A stretch of 64,000 bases of DNA, from positions 6,138,001 to 6,202,000 of the forward strand of contig NZ_CP082161.1 in NCBI RefSeq assembly GCF_023101665.1, in the 5' to 3' direction. Below, piece after piece: positions 8,699 to 17,332 of the stretch (position 1 is its first letter; the number at the start of each line of letters is the position of its first letter). The stretch comes from Bradyrhizobium sp. 195. GTDB taxonomy: Bacteria > Pseudomonadota > Alphaproteobacteria > Rhizobiales > Xanthobacteraceae. The position numbers and the translations under genes are program-made. The notes beneath the pieces are model-generated. The model was not told the DNA's origin. It worked only from the letters and a program-made list of their open reading frames with translations, and did not search any database.

Positions 8699-9501
8699 CC
8701 AGCCCTGCTCCGATTCCCGAACCACAGGAGGCGCCGAGGCTGGAAGCGGCCGCGGCGCCGGCGCTGTCGATCGACGGCGTCAGCCATGCCTATGGGCCGC
8801 GCCGCGCGTTGATCGACGTCTCCTTCAACGTGCAGCCGGCGAGCTTTACGGCCCTGCTCGGCCTCAACGGCGCCGGCAAGAGCACGCTGTTCTCGCTGAT
8901 CACGCGCTTGTTCGGCATCCAAAGCGGCCGGGTCTGCATTTTCGGCCACGACATCAGCAAGAGCCCCGGCGAGGCGCTGCGGCTGCTGGGGGTCGTGTTC
9001 CAGCCGCGCACGCTCGATCTCGACCTGTCGTTGACGCAGAACCTGCTCTACCACGCCGCACTCCACGGCATCAGCCGCCGCGAGGCCGCTGCGCGTAGCG
9101 CCGAGCTGCTCGGCCGCATCGGACTCGAAGACCGCGCCGGCAGCAAGGTGCGCGATCTCTCGGGCGGGCAGATGCGGCGGCTCGAGATCGCCCGGGCGCT
9201 GCTGCACCGGCCGCGACTGCTGCTGCTCGACGAGCCGACCGTCGGCCTGGATGTCAAGGCGCGCGCCGACATCATCAGCCAGGTCCGCCAGCTCGTGACG
9301 GAGCAAGGCATCGGCGTGCTCTGGGCCACGCATTTGTTCGACGAGATCATGCCCAGTGACGACCTCGTGGTGCTGCACCATGGCAAGGTGCTGGCGCGGG
9401 GGCCGATGAGCCGCGTCATCACCGAAGCCGGCGCGCAGGACGTCAACACCGCCTTCATGCGCCTGACCGGCGCGCAAACCATGCCGGGAGGCGGCGCATG
9501 A
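8695..9501 (+). CDS. lutE: ABC transporter ATPase, PQQ-dehydrogenase-associated (LutE-like)
   Basis: This 268-residue ABC ATPase has Walker A GLNGAGKST, Q-loop VVFQPRT, signature LSGGQMRR, Walker B LLLLDEPT and switch histidine in WATHLFDE. An N-terminal extension of about 20 residues is rich in Pro, Ala and Glu. It overlaps the beta-propeller gene by four bases and the permease by four, so translation is probably coupled. The class fits ABC-2 type systems (daunorubicin/NodI-like) rather than classical importers, so transport direction is uncertain. In Methylobacterium the LutE homologue is required for lanthanide-dependent methanol growth; function here is inferred from that and from context. 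Confidence 0.88.
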   Translation: MTSPAPIPEPQEAPRLEAAAAPALSIDGVSHAYGPRRALIDVSFNVQPASFTALLGLNGAGKSTLFSLITRLFGIQSGRVCIFGHDISKSPGEALRLLGVVFQPRTLDLDLSLTQNLLYHAALHGISRREAAARSAELLGRIGLEDRAGSKVRDLSGGQMRRLEIARALLHRPRLLLLDEPTVGLDVKARADIISQVRQLVTEQGIGVLWATHLFDEIMPSDDLVVLHHGKVLARGPMSRVITEAGAQDVNTAFMRLTGAQTMPGGGA

Positions 9502-10346
9502 GCAGCATCACCACGCGTGACGCGCCGCGCGGCTTCTCATTTGCCGAGTATATGACATGCCTCACCGGCATCGTCTGGCGCGAGGGGTTGCGCTTCCTGC
9601 ATCAGCGTGAGCGCTTCGTCTCGGCGCTGGTGCGGCCGCTGGTATGGCTGTTCATTTTCGCCGCCGGCTTCCGCCAGGTGCTCGGCATCTCCATCATCCC
9701 GCCTTACGAGACCTACATCCTCTACGAGGTCTATATCGCGCCCGGGCTGATGGCGATGATCCAGCTCTTCAACGGCATGCAATCCTCGCTCTCGATGGTC
9801 TATGACCGCGAAATGGGCAACATGCGCACGCTGCTGGTGAGCCCGCTGCCGCGCGGCTTTCTCTTGTTCTGCAAGCTGCTGGCGGGCACCGCGGTGTCGC
9901 TGCTGCAAGTCTATGCGTTCCTCCTGATCGCCTGGTTCTGGGACATCACCCCGCCGTCATCGGGCTATCTCACCGTGCTGCCGGCGCTGATCTTGTCCGG
10001 GCTGATGCTGGGTTCGCTCGGCATGCTGATCTCCTCCGGCATCAAGCAGCTGGAAAATTTCGCCGGCGTGATGAATTTCGTGATCTTCCCGATGTTCTTC
10101 GCCTCCTCCGCGCTCTATCCGCTCTGGCGGGTGCAGGAGGGCAGCCCTTATCTGTACTATCTCTGCGAGGCCAATCCGTTCACCCATGCGGTCGAGCTGA
10201 TCCGGTTTGCACTGTACGGACAGATCAACTGGATCTCGCTGGCGGTGGTCGCCGCTTGCACAATCGTCTTCATGATCGGCGCGATTTGGGCCTATGATCC
10301 CTCGCGTGGGCTGGCGCGACGGGGGCCTGCAGGAGGCGAAGGATGA
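9498..10346 (+). CDS. lutF: ABC-2 type permease, PQQ-dehydrogenase-associated (LutF-like)
   Basis: This 282-residue inner-membrane protein has about six hydrophobic segments, including LVWLFIFAAGF, LIAWFWDI, LSGLMLGSLGMLISSG, FVIFPMFFASSALYPLW and VVAACTIVFMIGAIW. An ABC-2 signature region (YDREMGNMRTLLVSPLPRG) sits after the second segment. It overlaps the ATPase and the following exported protein by four bases each. With the ATPase it forms the membrane part of the lut/ped-type transporter. The cargo is unknown; lanthanide or chelate transfer across the inner membrane is inferred from the neighbourhood. Confidence 0.88.
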   Translation: MSSITTRDAPRGFSFAEYMTCLTGIVWREGLRFLHQRERFVSALVRPLVWLFIFAAGFRQVLGISIIPPYETYILYEVYIAPGLMAMIQLFNGMQSSLSMVYDREMGNMRTLLVSPLPRGFLLFCKLLAGTAVSLLQVYAFLLIAWFWDITPPSSGYLTVLPALILSGLMLGSLGMLISSGIKQLENFAGVMNFVIFPMFFASSALYPLWRVQEGSPYLYYLCEANPFTHAVELIRFALYGQINWISLAVVAACTIVFMIGAIWAYDPSRGLARRGPAGGEG

Positions 10347-10951
10347 AGGTTCTGGCGATGGCTGCACTAGTGCTCGCGCTGTCGGGCACGGCCACCCGCG
10401 CGGCCGATCCGCGCTACCCCCACTGGCCCTGCACGCAGGCCAAGGTGCCGGAGATCTCGCTCGCGGCCGTCTGGGCTGGTCCTGCGCTCGACGACGCCGA
10501 GACCAAGTGGAAGAACGACACCAAGATCACCGCGCTGGTCGCCAAGCTGTCGGCGCGCAAGACATCGATGGACGAGGCCGAGAAATCTGTGAAGGACTTC
10601 TTGGCCGCCTCTTCCGCCGACAAGACAGCGAATGCAAAGCTGCTGTTCGCCGGCCTGTTCGACACGCTCAACGCCCAGCGCTCCCAGGTCATGAGCGGGC
10701 TCGAGCGCGTCAGCCGCAAGCAGCGGGAGGCCGCCGACAAGATCCGCGAGGAGACAATTCAGCTCCAGGCGCTTCAGGGTGCCACCCCGCGTGACGAGGC
10801 CAAGGTGGAGACGCTCGGTAACGAGCTGATCTGGAAGACCCGGATTTTCGAGGACCGCAACAAGGTGGTGCGATTCGTCTGCGAGGTTCCGACCACGATC
10901 GACCAGCGCCTGTTCGCGCTCGGCCGCGTGATCCAGCAGGAAATGGAATAG
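10343..10951 (+). CDS. Exported alpha-helical protein, last gene of the lut-type block
   Basis: This 202-residue protein has a signal peptide (MKVLAMAALVLALSG, cleaved near RAADP). The mature start YPHWPCTQAKVPEISLAAVWAGP is distinctive, and the rest is charged and helical with two further-spaced cysteines. ATG 10343 overlaps the permease stop by four bases, making it the last member of the coupled lutE-lutF set. A comparable exported protein of unknown function follows the ABC genes in Methylobacterium lut clusters, but I cannot confirm orthology. No enzymatic motif is visible. Confidence 0.8.
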   Translation: MKVLAMAALVLALSGTATRAADPRYPHWPCTQAKVPEISLAAVWAGPALDDAETKWKNDTKITALVAKLSARKTSMDEAEKSVKDFLAASSADKTANAKLLFAGLFDTLNAQRSQVMSGLERVSRKQREAADKIREETIQLQALQGATPRDEAKVETLGNELIWKTRIFEDRNKVVRFVCEVPTTIDQRLFALGRVIQQEME

Positions 10952-11068
10952 CGCCCTGCACTCCCGATGGGTTCCCGAGCATCGTTAACCTTTGCCCTGC
11001 TATCTGCCGGAACCAAATCGATCTAGGATGGCTTGTCGAAGTGAACTCCAAGACGTCGGGAGGCCTCG

Positions 11069-11368
11069 ATGGGAACTACAAGATTCATCTTTGCGGGCGC
11101 TGCGGCCCTCAGCATGCTCGCAACCAGCGCTCTTGCTGACGATTTGACCGGAATGGTCATGCGGATCGATCGGCTCAACGGCACGATCTCGATCCAGCAG
11201 ACGCAGAAGGGTACGGTCGGCGCCAGCACTGGCAGCGCCGGCGCGCTCCAGGAGTACAAGGCCAAGGACGCCGCGATGCTGGACGCCGTTCATGCCGGCG
11301 ACAGGGTGAACTATTCCGCGACCGACAATAACGGCACCGGCACGCTGACGAAGCTGCAGAAGCAGTAG
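11069..11368 (+). CDS. Small exported CusF-like protein
   Basis: This 99-residue protein has a signal peptide ending near ALADD. The mature part (TGMVMRIDRLNGTISIQQ, then GDRVNYSATDNNGTGTLTKLQ) has the pattern of the CusF-type small beta-barrel fold seen in periplasmic copper-binding and related proteins. The Met/His/Trp ligands typical of copper CusF are not obvious, so metal specificity is open. GGGAGG lies seven bases before the ATG. It stands alone between the lut block and converging relay genes. A periplasmic metal-handling role is only a guess. Confidence 0.7.
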   Translation: MGTTRFIFAGAAALSMLATSALADDLTGMVMRIDRLNGTISIQQTQKGTVGASTGSAGALQEYKAKDAAMLDAVHAGDRVNYSATDNNGTGTLTKLQKQ

Positions 11369-11452
11369 GGCTGGGGTCGCCTCTTCCTGCTTGCAGGGAG
11401 AGGCGCACTCCGCGAGCTCACCCACGTCGATCGAGGCGATATTGCGCCACAT

Positions 11453-11540
11453 CGTCATTGCGAGGAGCCGTTGCGACGAAGCAATCCAGAATACCTCCAC
11501 GGAAAGATTCTGGATTGCTTCGCTGCGCTCGCAATGACGT
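11453..11540. repeat. Palindromic intergenic repeat (GCAATCCAGAAT / ATTCTGGATTGC family)
   Basis: The arms CGTCATTGCGAGGAGC...GAAGCAATCCAGAAT and ATTCTGGATTGCTTCG...GCTCGCAATGACG form a long hairpin. Copies of the same family lie at 25127-25210 and 62779-62875. Confidence 0.85.
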
Positions 11541-11591
11541 GGAGGGAGTTGAGCCTCTCTTAGGCTGTAGCTGCGGAGCCAATCAGGTCCC

Positions 11592-12149
11592 TCATTGCTC
11601 CGGCCGGGGCTCCGGCTGCACCTCTTCGGTGGGAAGCTTCGCACGCTCCCAGCCGTCGGTGCCGTCTGGGTACCAGGCGATGTTGGAATAGCCATAGGCC
11701 CGCGCGCGCTTGGCAGCGTTCCAGGACATCCAGCAGTCGGCGAGGCAATAGATCACCACCAGCGCGGCCCTGTCGCCGCCCGAGGCACGCGCGAGCCCGC
11801 GCTGGAAATAATCCTCCATGGCCGGCGGCAAATTGCCGTAGCCGGTATCGGGCAGCCAGATGCTGCCCGGAATGTTTCTGCGCGGCGCATCGCGCCACAC
11901 CGTGCCTTCCGGCAGGTTCTTCGGCTTCGGCGGGCGCGGCAGCACGTCGATGAACGCGCCGCTTCTGGCGCGCCAGATCGCTTCGGCTTCCATTGTGGTG
12001 AGCACGCGCGCGCCAGCAAGCGTCGCCGGCACCGGCGCGCGATAATTGTCGGCGCGGTAATTCTCGGGCTCGAACGGCTCCTGCTGCTGCGCCAGAACCG
12101 GCGCCGCCAGCAGGGCAGCGACGAGCGCACCGGCACGAAGCCGCCTCAT
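11592..12149 (-). CDS. PQQ-dependent catabolism-associated CXXCW-type protein
   Basis: This 185-residue exported protein has a signal peptide ending near VLAQQ. The C-terminal half holds the family hallmark, here YCLADCWMSWNAAKRA with Cys135 and Cys139 followed by Trp. It sits in a rhodanese-like context (ARSGAFIDVLPRP earlier, GYSNIAWYPDGTDGW later). The family is found almost only beside PQQ dehydrogenases and may carry sulfur or redox equivalents for them; its reaction is not known. ATG 12149 lies 10 bases downstream of the xoxJ stop on the same strand, so the two are probably co-transcribed. Confidence 0.85.
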   Translation of the reverse strand: MRRLRAGALVAALLAAPVLAQQQEPFEPENYRADNYRAPVPATLAGARVLTTMEAEAIWRARSGAFIDVLPRPPKPKNLPEGTVWRDAPRRNIPGSIWLPDTGYGNLPPAMEDYFQRGLARASGGDRAALVVIYCLADCWMSWNAAKRARAYGYSNIAWYPDGTDGWERAKLPTEEVQPEPRPEQ

Positions 12150-12159
12150 GGCGTCTACC

Positions 12160-13041
12160 TCATGGCGTCTTCTTGGCCGTCTCCGCACTGAGCGGCCGAT
12201 CGCTCTCGTCGAGCAGCGGTACGCCGAAGTCGACCAGGATCTTGTTGATCTCGGCCTGGTTCTCCTGGATCAGCTTGTTGAGCTGCCGCTTCCAGTTCTG
12301 GTCGGCGGGACGCACGCCCATGCCGATGCGATAGACCAGCTTCGGCCCCGTGGTTTCCTTCACCAGCGGCGTAACGTGGAGCGAGCCGACCTTCTTCGCG
12401 TAATAGCCGGCCATGGGCCCCCACAGCACGCCCGCGTCGATCTTGCCGGCAGTGAGATCGTCGATCATGGCCTGCGCGGAATTGTCGTAGCGCGTGTCGA
12501 CCATCAGCGGATAGGGCTTTGCAGTGCTCATCAGGCCGGCAATGGCCATGTTGGTCGCCGGCGGCGTCCCGGCGACGATGCCGACATGCTTGCCCTTCAA
12601 CTTCGGATCCTCGAGCGTATCGACGTCCTCGAGCCCGCTGCCCGCCTTGGCAACCAGTGCATAGCTGGTGCGGTAATAGGGATTGGTGCCCTGCACGACG
12701 TCATCGCCTTGCGGAAAGCCCATGATGACGTCGCAGCGATGCGCACCCAGCGTCATCCGCACGAAGCCGGTGGCCTGCGGAAAGAAGACGTAATCGAGCT
12801 TCTTCTTGAGCTTGTCGGCAAAGAGCTCGGCCAGCTTGTTCTCGAACCCCTCGCCCTTCTCGTTCGAGAACGGCAGATTGCGCGGATCGGCGCAGACACG
12901 AAGCACGTGCGGGTCGACCAGCTCGAACGAGAGGTCGCCGCTGTCATTGGTCTGCGCCACGGCAACGTCGCCGAGCGCGCAGGACGCAACCAGGACCCAC
13001 ATTGAAAACAACCAGCGACGATGTCGTCCGGCCTCCGTCAT
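12160..13041 (-). CDS. xoxJ: Quinoprotein dehydrogenase-associated periplasmic binding protein XoxJ/MoxJ
   Basis: This 293-residue protein has a signal peptide and an SBP-family-3-like fold: LRVCADPRNLPFSNEKGEG at the mature N-terminus, RCDVIMGFPQGDD in the hinge region and VLWGPMAGYYA in the second lobe. This is the classic MoxJ/XoxJ pattern. The family accompanies XoxF or MxaF and is thought to help assemble or activate the dehydrogenase rather than feed a transporter. ATG 13041 is chosen because AGGAGG precedes it and a signal peptide begins there. It is followed by the CXXCW gene and is divergent from the metallohydrolase gene with about 120 bases between. Confidence 0.92.
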   Translation of the reverse strand: MTEAGRHRRWLFSMWVLVASCALGDVAVAQTNDSGDLSFELVDPHVLRVCADPRNLPFSNEKGEGFENKLAELFADKLKKKLDYVFFPQATGFVRMTLGAHRCDVIMGFPQGDDVVQGTNPYYRTSYALVAKAGSGLEDVDTLEDPKLKGKHVGIVAGTPPATNMAIAGLMSTAKPYPLMVDTRYDNSAQAMIDDLTAGKIDAGVLWGPMAGYYAKKVGSLHVTPLVKETTGPKLVYRIGMGVRPADQNWKRQLNKLIQENQAEINKILVDFGVPLLDESDRPLSAETAKKTP

Positions 13042-13162
13042 CGTGCTTCCTCCTCGTTTTGTTTGAATGCTATCCATGCAACGCATGACGCACCATGTTT
13101 GCCAGACTTCGCTGGCTTCGCTTTGTTGCAGTGCAGCAAACCCTTTAAACTGAGGCGGAAAA

Positions 13163-14089
13163 GTGTTTCGCATCGCTCGAGTGATCGCAGCCTTGTCCCT
13201 GCTGGGGATAGCAACGCTAGCACGGGCCGGGGCGGCCGAATTGCCTGTGAGCGAAGTCGCACCGGGAATCTTCGTACACTCCGGGGCCATTGCCCTGATG
13301 ACCCGCGAGAACGAGGGCGACATTGCCAATGTCGGCTTCATCGTGGGCGATGACGCCGTGGCCGTCATCGACACCGGCGGCAGCCTCCGCGAAGGCGAGG
13401 CCCTGCTGGCCGCCGTGCGGGCTCGCACGCCCAAGCCCATCCGCTATGTCATCAACACCCATGGCCATCCCGACCATGTCTTCGGCAATGCGGCCTTCGC
13501 CACCGCAGAAACGAGCTTCGTCGGCCATAGCAAGCTGCCGCAGGCGCTCGCCACGCGCGGGCCCTACTATCTCGACAATTTTCGCCGGATCATGGGCAAT
13601 GAGTTGATAGATCCCGTGAAGATCATCGCCCCCACCCTGCTGGTTTCGGACGCGATGACGCTTGATCTCGGGTCGCGCCGACTGACCTTGCGCGCCTGGC
13701 GGACCGGGCACAGCGACAGCGATGTGACCGTATACGACGAAACGACCCAAACCCTGTTCGCAGGCGACCTCGTCTTTCTCCGCCACATTCCGGTCATGGA
13801 CGGCAGCATCCGCGGCTGGCTCGACACGTTGAAGGCATTGGAGACCATACCCGCGCGACGCGTCGTTCCCGGTCACGGCCCCGTGAGCGACTGGCCTGCC
13901 GCGCTGACCGATGAACGTCGTTACTTGTCAACGCTGCTGTCCGACGTGCGTGCACTGAACAAGAACGGCGAACCGATCCGAGCCGCCGCCAATAAGGCCG
14001 CGGCTGAGGAGCAGCCGGGTTGGGAATTGTTCGGCGATTACAATGCCCGCAACGCAACTGCAGCATTTTCGGAAATTGAATGGGAGTAG
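13163..14089 (+). CDS. Quinoprotein relay system zinc metallohydrolase (MBL fold)
   Basis: This 308-residue metallo-beta-lactamase-fold protein begins with GTG and a signal peptide. It has zinc motif HGHPDH ([12 protein letters not shown]), TGHSDSD, FAGDLVF and the late PGHGPVSDW histidine. Paralogues of this type cluster with SoxYZ-like carriers and PQQ dehydrogenases, which gave the family its quinoprotein-relay name. A thioester or sulfur-linked hydrolysis on the carrier is suggested by the Sox analogy but not demonstrated. It is followed 48 bases later by the SoxYZ-like gene and is probably in one transcript with it. Confidence 0.88.
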   Translation: MFRIARVIAALSLLGIATLARAGAAELPVSEVAPGIFVHSGAIALMTRENEGDIANVGFIVGDDAVAVIDTGGSLREGEALLAAVRARTPKPIRYVINTHGHPDHVFGNAAFATAETSFVGHSKLPQALATRGPYYLDNFRRIMGNELIDPVKIIAPTLLVSDAMTLDLGSRRLTLRAWRTGHSDSDVTVYDETTQTLFAGDLVFLRHIPVMDGSIRGWLDTLKALETIPARRVVPGHGPVSDWPAALTDERRYLSTLLSDVRALNKNGEPIRAAANKAAAEEQPGWELFGDYNARNATAAFSEIEWE

Positions 14090-14137
14090 CGGGCGCGCTA
14101 TCATGAGCAAGAGATCAGCTTCGCTGACTCCGGGACC

Positions 14138-14962
14138 ATGATCATGACCAGATGGACACGCCGCCTGCCCCTGATCGCCGCGCTGCTCGGCATCGCCTTC
14201 GCCGTGCCGGCGCAGGCTGAAGAGGCCGACGATCCCTGGCCGGGCCTGGTGCAGGACATCTTCAACAATCGCCCGATGAATGACGGCAGTGCCGTCGTCG
14301 GCATCGAGATGCCGTATCGCGCAGAGGACGCGGCGATCGTGCCGGTGACTTTGCGCAGCAAGCTGTCGCCCGCAGATGGCCGCCGGATCCGTTCGATAAC
14401 GCTCGTGATCGACCGAAACCCGGCGCCGATGGCGGCGAAGTTCGAGCTCGGCTCCGATGCCAATGTCACCGAGATCTCGACGCGCGTGCGCGTCAACAAT
14501 TACACCGATGTCCATGCGGTGGCCGAGCTCAGCGACGGCCAGCTCTATGTCTCGAAAGTCTATGTGAAGGCCTCCGGCGGCTGCTCGGCACCGGCTGGAA
14601 AGAACGCCGAGGAAGCCAACAGCAGGCTCGGCAAGATGCGCTACCGGCAGTTCGCGCGCGAGGAGGCGCCGGCGAGCCGTATCCGCGAAGCGCAGATCAT
14701 GATCGGCCATCCCAACAATTCCGGCCTGCAGATGGACCAGGTCACGCAGCTCTACATTCCCGCGTTCTTCATCAACCAGCTGAAGCTGACGCAGGACGAC
14801 AGCCCCGTGCTGTCGATGGAAGGCGGCATCTCGATCTCGGAAGATCCTAACCTGCGCTTCACCTACGTCTCCAACGGCGCCAGGCGTTTCCGCGCGGAAG
14901 CCAAGGACACGGACGGACATGTGTTCCGGAATGAGTGGGACGTGGAGAAGCCGGGGACTTGA
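14138..14962 (+). CDS. Quinoprotein dehydrogenase-associated SoxYZ-like carrier protein
   Basis: This 274-residue exported fusion resembles SoxY plus SoxZ. A signal peptide ends near PAQAEE. The SoxY-like part ends in KASGGCSAP, where Cys149 corresponds to the swinging-arm cysteine of SoxY (usually GGCGG at the C-terminus). The SoxZ-like part follows, with AQIMIGHPNNSG. In SoxY the cysteine carries sulfur substrates; here it is embedded rather than terminal. Partnership with the preceding metallohydrolase is inferred from adjacency and from family co-occurrence. The alternative start 14144 is equally possible. Confidence 0.88.
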   Translation: MIMTRWTRRLPLIAALLGIAFAVPAQAEEADDPWPGLVQDIFNNRPMNDGSAVVGIEMPYRAEDAAIVPVTLRSKLSPADGRRIRSITLVIDRNPAPMAAKFELGSDANVTEISTRVRVNNYTDVHAVAELSDGQLYVSKVYVKASGGCSAPAGKNAEEANSRLGKMRYRQFAREEAPASRIREAQIMIGHPNNSGLQMDQVTQLYIPAFFINQLKLTQDDSPVLSMEGGISISEDPNLRFTYVSNGARRFRAEAKDTDGHVFRNEWDVEKPGT

Positions 14963-14970
14963 GGACGGAG

Positions 14971-15131
14971 TACCCTCCCCTGGAGGGGGAGGGTCGACTC
15001 ACATTGAGCGTAGCGAAATGTCAGACGGGGTGGGGTGACGGTCTCTCCCCATCCGACTGTGCCCGAGTGGAGAGATCACCCCACCCCGCTCGCGCTACGC
15101 GCGATCGACCCTCCCCCTCCAGGGGAGGGTA
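14971..15131. repeat. Palindromic intergenic repeat (TACCCTCCCCTGGAGGGGGAGGGT family)
   Basis: The outer arms TACCCTCCCCTGGAGGGGG and CCCTCCCCCTCCAGGGGAGG enclose a central GGGGTGGGGTGACGG / CACCCCACCCCG inverted repeat. It separates the converging SoxYZ-like gene and the next small gene. Confidence 0.85.
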
Positions 15132-15147
15132 AGACACCGCGGCTAGA

Positions 15148-15507
15148 TCAAAAACACCTCACTTCAGCTTCCGCCTGCGCCCGCCTTAAATCATTCACCG
15201 CCGTGTTCGCCTGCTCCGAGGTGCGGAACTGAACGCCGAGATTGCCGCGCACCTGCGACATGCTGAGCGCGGTCTCCGCGGTAACATAGCGCTCATAGGG
15301 GACGATCGAGGCCACCACGTCGATCGAGCAGGAACATTGCTCGATCGACTGCCGGCTCTCACCATTGGCCTTCATGCAGCCATAGACGTACTCCGCGCGC
15401 GCAGACGTGGGATAATCGTTGGCTTCCTCGGCCCGCGCCACGCACGCCGTCGCCGCCAGCACCGTCAATGCGGCGACAATCGGTCGTAGCTGTCCGGCCA
15501 GTTTCAT
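15148..15507 (-). CDS. Small exported cysteine-containing protein
   Basis: This 119-residue protein has a signal peptide ending near ARAEE. A cluster of four cysteines (YGCMKAN, EQCSCSID) and a C-terminal VRCF are visible, suggesting disulfides. ATG 15507 is chosen over 15513 because GGAGG lies six bases upstream of it. The sequence resembles uncharacterised proteins I associate with alphaproteobacterial PQQ loci, but I cannot name a family. It is divergent from the ABC binding-protein gene at 15595. Confidence 0.75.
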   Translation of the reverse strand: MKLAGQLRPIVAALTVLAATACVARAEEANDYPTSARAEYVYGCMKANGESRQSIEQCSCSIDVVASIVPYERYVTAETALSMSQVRGNLGVQFRTSEQANTAVNDLRRAQAEAEVRCF

Positions 15508-15594
15508 GCGCATCCTCCCGCTGGTTGCGACCAAAGCTATGCTATGCGTATTGTCCTGAAAAGCACTCTGTCAGAGGAAACGGCTCACAAGGTG

Positions 15595-16593
15595 ATGAGA
15601 GCACTCGGTGTGATAAGGGCACTTGGTCGAACATTGGCGCTCGCAACGACGTTGGCGCTGACGCTCGCCGCACCCGGCCGCGCCGCGGATACCATCCGCC
15701 TTGCGGTGCAGAAGACCGGAACATTCTCCTGGGAGCTGGCCGCGATCCGTGCGAGCGGTCTCGACAAGGAAGCGGACCTCGCGCTGGAAGTCACCGAGCT
15801 CGCGAGCACCGAAGCCGGCAAGATCGCGATGCGCGCGGGCAGCGCCGACATTATCCTGTCGGACTGGCTGTGGGTGTCGCGCGAGCGGGCGCTTGGCGCC
15901 AAGCTCACCTTCTATCCCTACTCCAGTGCGCTCGGCTCAGTGATGGTGCCGGCCTCGTCGCCGATCAAGTCGCTCGCCGACCTGAAGGGCCGCAAGCTCG
16001 CCGTCGCCGGCGGAGCCATCGACAAGAGCTGGCTGCTGCTCCAGGCGCGCATGAAGCAGGACGGCATCAACCTGAAGTCGGAGGCAACCATCGTCTATGG
16101 CGCCCCGCCCTTGATCACCGCCAAGGCACTCGACGGCGAGATGGATGCGAGCCTCAACTTCTGGAATTTCTGCGCCCAGCTCGAAGCCAAGGGTTTTAGG
16201 CGCCTCGCCGGCATCGAGGACATCCTGCCGAAGCTCGGCGCCAAGGGCGCGGTCTCCGCGGTCGGGTATGTCTTCGACGAGAGCTGGGCCGCGAGCCATC
16301 GCGAAGCGGTGGCGCGCTTCATCGCGATGACCCGCAAGGCCAAGCAGCTGCTGGTGAGCTCGGATGCGGCCTGGGACAAGATCGCGCCGTTGACCGGCAC
16401 CAGCGATGCCACCCTGCTCAAGACCTATCGCGACCGTTATCGCGACGGCATTCCGCGCCGGAGCGTCGACGACGAGGAAAAAGACGCGCGCGTGCTCTAC
16501 CGCGTGCTGGCCGAGACCGGCGGCCGCGACCTCGTCGGCCCCGCCGCTGAGCTCGATCCCGGCACGTTCTATCACGCCGTGCCTGGAGACTGA
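15595..16593 (+). CDS. NitT/TauT-type ABC transporter substrate-binding protein
   Basis: This 332-residue protein has a signal peptide ending near GRAAD. The family pattern is clear: IRLAVQKTGTFSWEL at the start, SADIILSDWLW, VPASSPIKSLADLKGRKLAV, and WDKIAPLTG late. It is the first gene of a three-gene importer with a permease starting two bases after its stop and an overlapping ATPase. NitT/TauT systems carry nitrate, sulfonates, pyrimidine precursors and similar small organics. The ligand here is unknown. The position inside the quinoprotein-relay region suggests a PQQ- or metal-related cargo, which is inference. An upstream in-frame ATG at 15544 exists. Confidence 0.85.
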   Translation: MRALGVIRALGRTLALATTLALTLAAPGRAADTIRLAVQKTGTFSWELAAIRASGLDKEADLALEVTELASTEAGKIAMRAGSADIILSDWLWVSRERALGAKLTFYPYSSALGSVMVPASSPIKSLADLKGRKLAVAGGAIDKSWLLLQARMKQDGINLKSEATIVYGAPPLITAKALDGEMDASLNFWNFCAQLEAKGFRRLAGIEDILPKLGAKGAVSAVGYVFDESWAASHREAVARFIAMTRKAKQLLVSSDAAWDKIAPLTGTSDATLLKTYRDRYRDGIPRRSVDDEEKDARVLYRVLAETGGRDLVGPAAELDPGTFYHAVPGD

Positions 16594-16594
16594 G

Positions 16595-17332
16595 GTGCTG
16601 CGTCTTCTGTCGTTCGCCCTGTTCCTCGCGATTTGGTGGATTGCCGCGCTGTTCGTCGGCGGCGCGAAGCTGCCCTCGCCGCCGGCCGTGCTCGAGGTGA
16701 TGATCTCGGAAGCCTCATCGGGTGCGCTGTTCCTGCATCTCGGCGCCACGCTGGCGCGCGTCACCCTCGCCTTCGTGCTGGCGATGTCGCTCGGCAGCGC
16801 CATCGGCTACCTGATGGGACGGGTCAGGCTCGCCGACCGGCTCGGCGATCCCTGGCTGATCCTGCTGCTCAACCTACCCGCGCTGGTCGTGATCGTTCTG
16901 GCCTATATCTGGGCCGGCCTCACCGAGACCGCAGCGATCGCGGCAATCGCCATCAACAAGCTGCCGACCGCGGTCGTCACCTTGCGCGAGGGCACCCGCG
17001 CGCTCGACCGCTCGCTCGACGAGATGGCGAGCGTGTTCGCGATGCCGCGATGGCGCGCGTTCCGCCATGTCGTGCTGCCGCAGCTTGCGCCCTACATCGC
17101 CGCCGCGGCCCGTTCCGGACTGTCGCTGGTATGGAAGATCGTGCTGGTCGCCGAACTGCTCGGGCGTCCGAACGGCGTCGGCTTCGAGATCGGCGTCGCC
17201 TTTCAGCTGTTCGACACGCCGCGGCTGCTGGCCTATTCGCTGACATTCGCCGCGGTCGTGCTCGTGATCGAAACCTTGCTGGTGCAGCCGTTCGAAGCCC
17301 GCGCAACACGGTGGCGGCCACGTGCGGCTTGA
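16595..17332 (+). CDS. NitT/TauT-type ABC transporter permease
   Basis: This 245-residue inner-membrane protein starts with GTG just after the binding-protein stop. It has about six hydrophobic helices and the EAA-type cytoplasmic loop that docks the ATPase (EMASVFAMPRWRAFRHVVLPQLAPYI). The frame continues open far upstream inside the binding-protein gene, but that part is out of phase with any signal or family sequence. Its end overlaps the ATPase start by 11 bases. Confidence 0.87.
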   Translation: MLRLLSFALFLAIWWIAALFVGGAKLPSPPAVLEVMISEASSGALFLHLGATLARVTLAFVLAMSLGSAIGYLMGRVRLADRLGDPWLILLLNLPALVVIVLAYIWAGLTETAAIAAIAINKLPTAVVTLREGTRALDRSLDEMASVFAMPRWRAFRHVVLPQLAPYIAAAARSGLSLVWKIVLVAELLGRPNGVGFEIGVAFQLFDTPRLLAYSLTFAAVVLVIETLLVQPFEARATRWRPRAA

